Shown here: one piece after another, positions 6,254 to 7,491 of the stretch
How positions within the stretch are numbered: the stretch's first letter is position 1
Layout: each line of letters begins with the position of its first letter
Source of the DNA: Propionibacteriaceae bacterium
Lineage (GTDB): Bacteria > Actinomycetota > Actinomycetes > Propionibacteriales > Propionibacteriaceae
Reading direction: 5' to 3'
DNA: 7,491 nucleotides
NCBI GenBank assembly: GCA_021323255.1
Contig: JAJTCL010000127.1
Span: 1 to 7,491, forward strand
Notes under the pieces: generated by a model
What the model saw: the letters and a program-made list of their open reading frames with translations, nothing else
What the model was told of the DNA's origin: nothing
Database searches by the model: none
Translations under genes and position numbers: made by a program

Positions 6254-7249
6254 ATGCTCCCGCATTCATCGGCGGGGGGAGCGGGCCCCCCTGACGCCCC
6301 TGCACGGGGGTGGCGCACCTGGTTCGACGCCTGGGTCGAATCGGCGTACGGCGCAGACGGGTTCTGGCGCATTCACAGCCCTGACGTCCATTTCCGTACC
6401 GCAGCAACAAGCGGGCCGATGATCGCCGAGATGCTGGCTGCCCTGGTCGACCGCCACCCTGAGATCACCCGGGTGGTCGATGTCGGTGCTGGCAACGGGC
6501 GGCTGCTGGAGGAACTTTCGGTGATCCGACCCGATCTTCGACTGCTGGGAATTGATCTTCGGACCCGGCCCCAGGGCTTGGTCACACAGGTGGGATGGGC
6601 CCAAGACATGTGGGATGTGCGATACGGGTGCTGGACCACTGGCGAGGCCGGCATTGCGCTCGCCGACAGCGAGCCGGTCATGATCATCTGCTGCGAATTG
6701 CTGGACGACTTGCCGTGTCCGGTCGTCACCCGACATGCCGACGGCTGGCGGGAGTTGATCATCAACGATGACGGCCAGGAGCAGGCTGGGCCGCGATTGG
6801 AAAGTGAGCAGCTTGCCTGGGCAGACCGGTGGTGGCCAGGCGGTGATCGCGCCGAGATCGGTCTGACCAGGGACCGGGCATGGGTCGAGTTCATCAAGTT
6901 GATCAAGAAACGCGGAGGCTGTGCGGTCATGATCGACTACGGGCATACTGCGGGGCGTCGCCCGGTCACCGGCTCGCTCGCTGCCTATCGCGACGGACGG
7001 GCCCTGGACCCGATACCCGGGTCGAGTGTGAATCTCACCGCACACGTGGCGATCGACGCCGTACGTGCCGCAGGTGAAGCGGTGGGAGCGACCACCAGCT
7101 TCTGCGGTCTGCAGGGTGAGGTGGTACCGGAACTGCTGCAGGCCACGACCCATCCCGATCCGCTCCTTGACCTTGGCCGGCGGAGCGAACATTCCGCGCT
7201 CAGCTCGCAGTACGTCTGGGGCTCCCACTGGTGGCTTTTGCAATGTTGA
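6254..7249 (+). CDS. SAM-dependent methyltransferase, MidA/NDUFAF7 family
   Basis: A 331-residue protein of the class I (Rossmann) methyltransferase fold, probably cytosolic; no signal peptide or membrane segment is seen. SAM-binding motif I is VVDVGAGNGRLL (74-85), followed by the acidic LLGID (97-101). CELLDDLP (147-154) matches the NELLDALP block of the MidA/COG1565 family. VMIDYGHTAGRRPVTGSLAAYR (225-246, shown here by its ends VMIDYG and SLAAYR) and IPGSSVNLTAHVAIDAV (254-270) match that family's IDYG...GTL.AY and PG..D.T.HVDF signatures. The mitochondrial member NDUFAF7 methylates an arginine of complex I subunit NDUFS2; the bacterial substrate is not known to me. ATG 6254 is chosen because the conserved region begins by residue 20; only a weak AGGG precedes it, 2 nt away. 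It is divergent from nadB. Family membership is fairly secure, the substrate is not. Confidence 0.85.
   Translation: MLPHSSAGGAGPPDAPARGWRTWFDAWVESAYGADGFWRIHSPDVHFRTAATSGPMIAEMLAALVDRHPEITRVVDVGAGNGRLLEELSVIRPDLRLLGIDLRTRPQGLVTQVGWAQDMWDVRYGCWTTGEAGIALADSEPVMIICCELLDDLPCPVVTRHADGWRELIINDDGQEQAGPRLESEQLAWADRWWPGGDRAEIGLTRDRAWVEFIKLIKKRGGCAVMIDYGHTAGRRPVTGSLAAYRDGRALDPIPGSSVNLTAHVAIDAVRAAGEAVGATTSFCGLQGEVVPELLQATTHPDPLLDLGRRSEHSALSSQYVWGSHWWLLQC
6257..6261 (-). promoter_or_regulatory. Candidate ribosome binding site for the nadB start at 6247
   Basis: GGGAG on the minus strand lies 9 nt before the ATG at 6247. It is the best such site near the candidate nadB starts, but it overlaps the second and third codons of the divergent methyltransferase, so its use is uncertain. 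Confidence 0.4.
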
Positions 7250-7267
7250 ATTGCTCGCTCCGCTCGC
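7245..7267 (+). repeat. GCTCGCTCCG-type repeat, copy A
   Basis: GTTGAATTGCTCGCTCCG (7245-7262) recurs exactly at 7396-7413, 151 bp away. Copy A continues directly into CTCGC. It overlaps the stop codon of the methyltransferase gene. Confidence 0.7.
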
Positions 7268-7491
7268 ACGGATCGCGCTCCCAGCCGCCGTCTTCGTCGC
7301 AGCTGCTGAAACGGCAAGGGTCAGGTAACTCACGCCACTCACGGAGGCCGTTTTCACCATCTGCTCCTGCAGATCGGCGGCGCGCGACCCGAAAGGTTGA
7401 ATTGCTCGCTCCGTGTCAATGGCTCACTCCGCTCGCGTGATGCTCGCTGGAATCCGGCTCCTTCGTCGTCGCCCGTGAAGCGTGAACCACC
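7250..7491. other. Non-coding 3' region after the methyltransferase
   Basis: No gene is recognisable in these 242 bp. They hold the two repeats, a 6-bp hairpin (7359-7364 with 7369-7374, loop of 4) and a longer-loop inverted repeat (AAACGGC 7309-7315 with GCCGTTT 7347-7353, followed by one more T) that might act as a weak rightward terminator. Minus-strand frames entering from position 7491 stop within 25 to 45 codons, so the end of a leftward gene cannot be excluded, but I do not recognise one. Confidence 0.45.
7396..7450 (+). repeat. GCTCGCTCCG-type repeat, copy B, with internal 18-bp duplication
   Basis: The first 18 bp equal copy A. An extra 18 bp (7414-7431) ending in GCTCACTCCG then separates them from the CTCGC that follows directly in copy A. 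Another GCTCGCTGG lies at 7442-7450. The pattern looks like a short interspersed repeat that has partly duplicated. Confidence 0.6.

Noticed and set aside
6274..6291. G6 and C6 runs early in the methyltransferase, as a possible phase-variable tract or hairpin
   Set aside because: Runs of six are too short for typical slipped-strand phase variation, and the reading frame is intact; a 6-bp hairpin with a 6-nt loop is unremarkable at this GC content.
6266..7360. Open frame of 364 codons on the minus strand opposite the methyltransferase, with GGAG before its ATG at 7360
   Set aside because: The plausible ribosome site and the small, alanine-rich start made it worth a look, but nearly all of it is antisense to the methyltransferase and no family is recognisable.

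Overview
The window is GC-rich and carries five complete, densely packed protein genes. The gene set points to an actinomycete (Actinomycetota): an Lsr2 nucleoid protein beside an actinobacterial-type ClpC, plus nadB-nadC. The lsr2-clpC pairing is standard in actinobacteria, and having nadBC directly upstream suggests the Propionibacteriales, although the sequence alone does not fix the genus.

Layout, left to right. 1-225: non-coding, with three evenly spaced palindromes (centres 38.5, 69.5 and 100.5) and then a strong 14-bp hairpin that should terminate clpC. 226-2763 (-): clpC, the Hsp100 unfoldase of the Clp protease. 2764-3186: 423 bp without a gene. It holds a sigma-R/sigma-H-like promoter for clpC, a 13-bp palindrome just upstream of that promoter, and a hairpin suited to ending lsr2. 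3187-3507 (-): lsr2. 3567-4496 (-): nadC. 4493-6247 (-): nadB, overlapping nadC by 4 nt. 6254-7249 (+): a SAM-dependent methyltransferase of the MidA/NDUFAF7 type, divergent from nadB. 7250-7491: non-coding, with short GCTCGCTCCG-type repeats.

How the genes work together. NadB and NadC are the first and last enzymes of the aspartate route to nicotinate mononucleotide; the middle enzyme, NadA, is not in the window. They form one translationally coupled unit reading leftward. lsr2 follows 59 bp later and may be co-transcribed or use its own promoter. clpC looks like a separate, stress-responsive unit, bounded by a terminator on each side. The methyltransferase shares the divergent control region with nadB.

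Most of the window is ordinary housekeeping sequence and I see no new multi-gene system. The least explained structure is the phased triple palindrome at the left edge. Next come the clpC control region, the uncertain nadB/methyltransferase start region, and the repeats after the methyltransferase.
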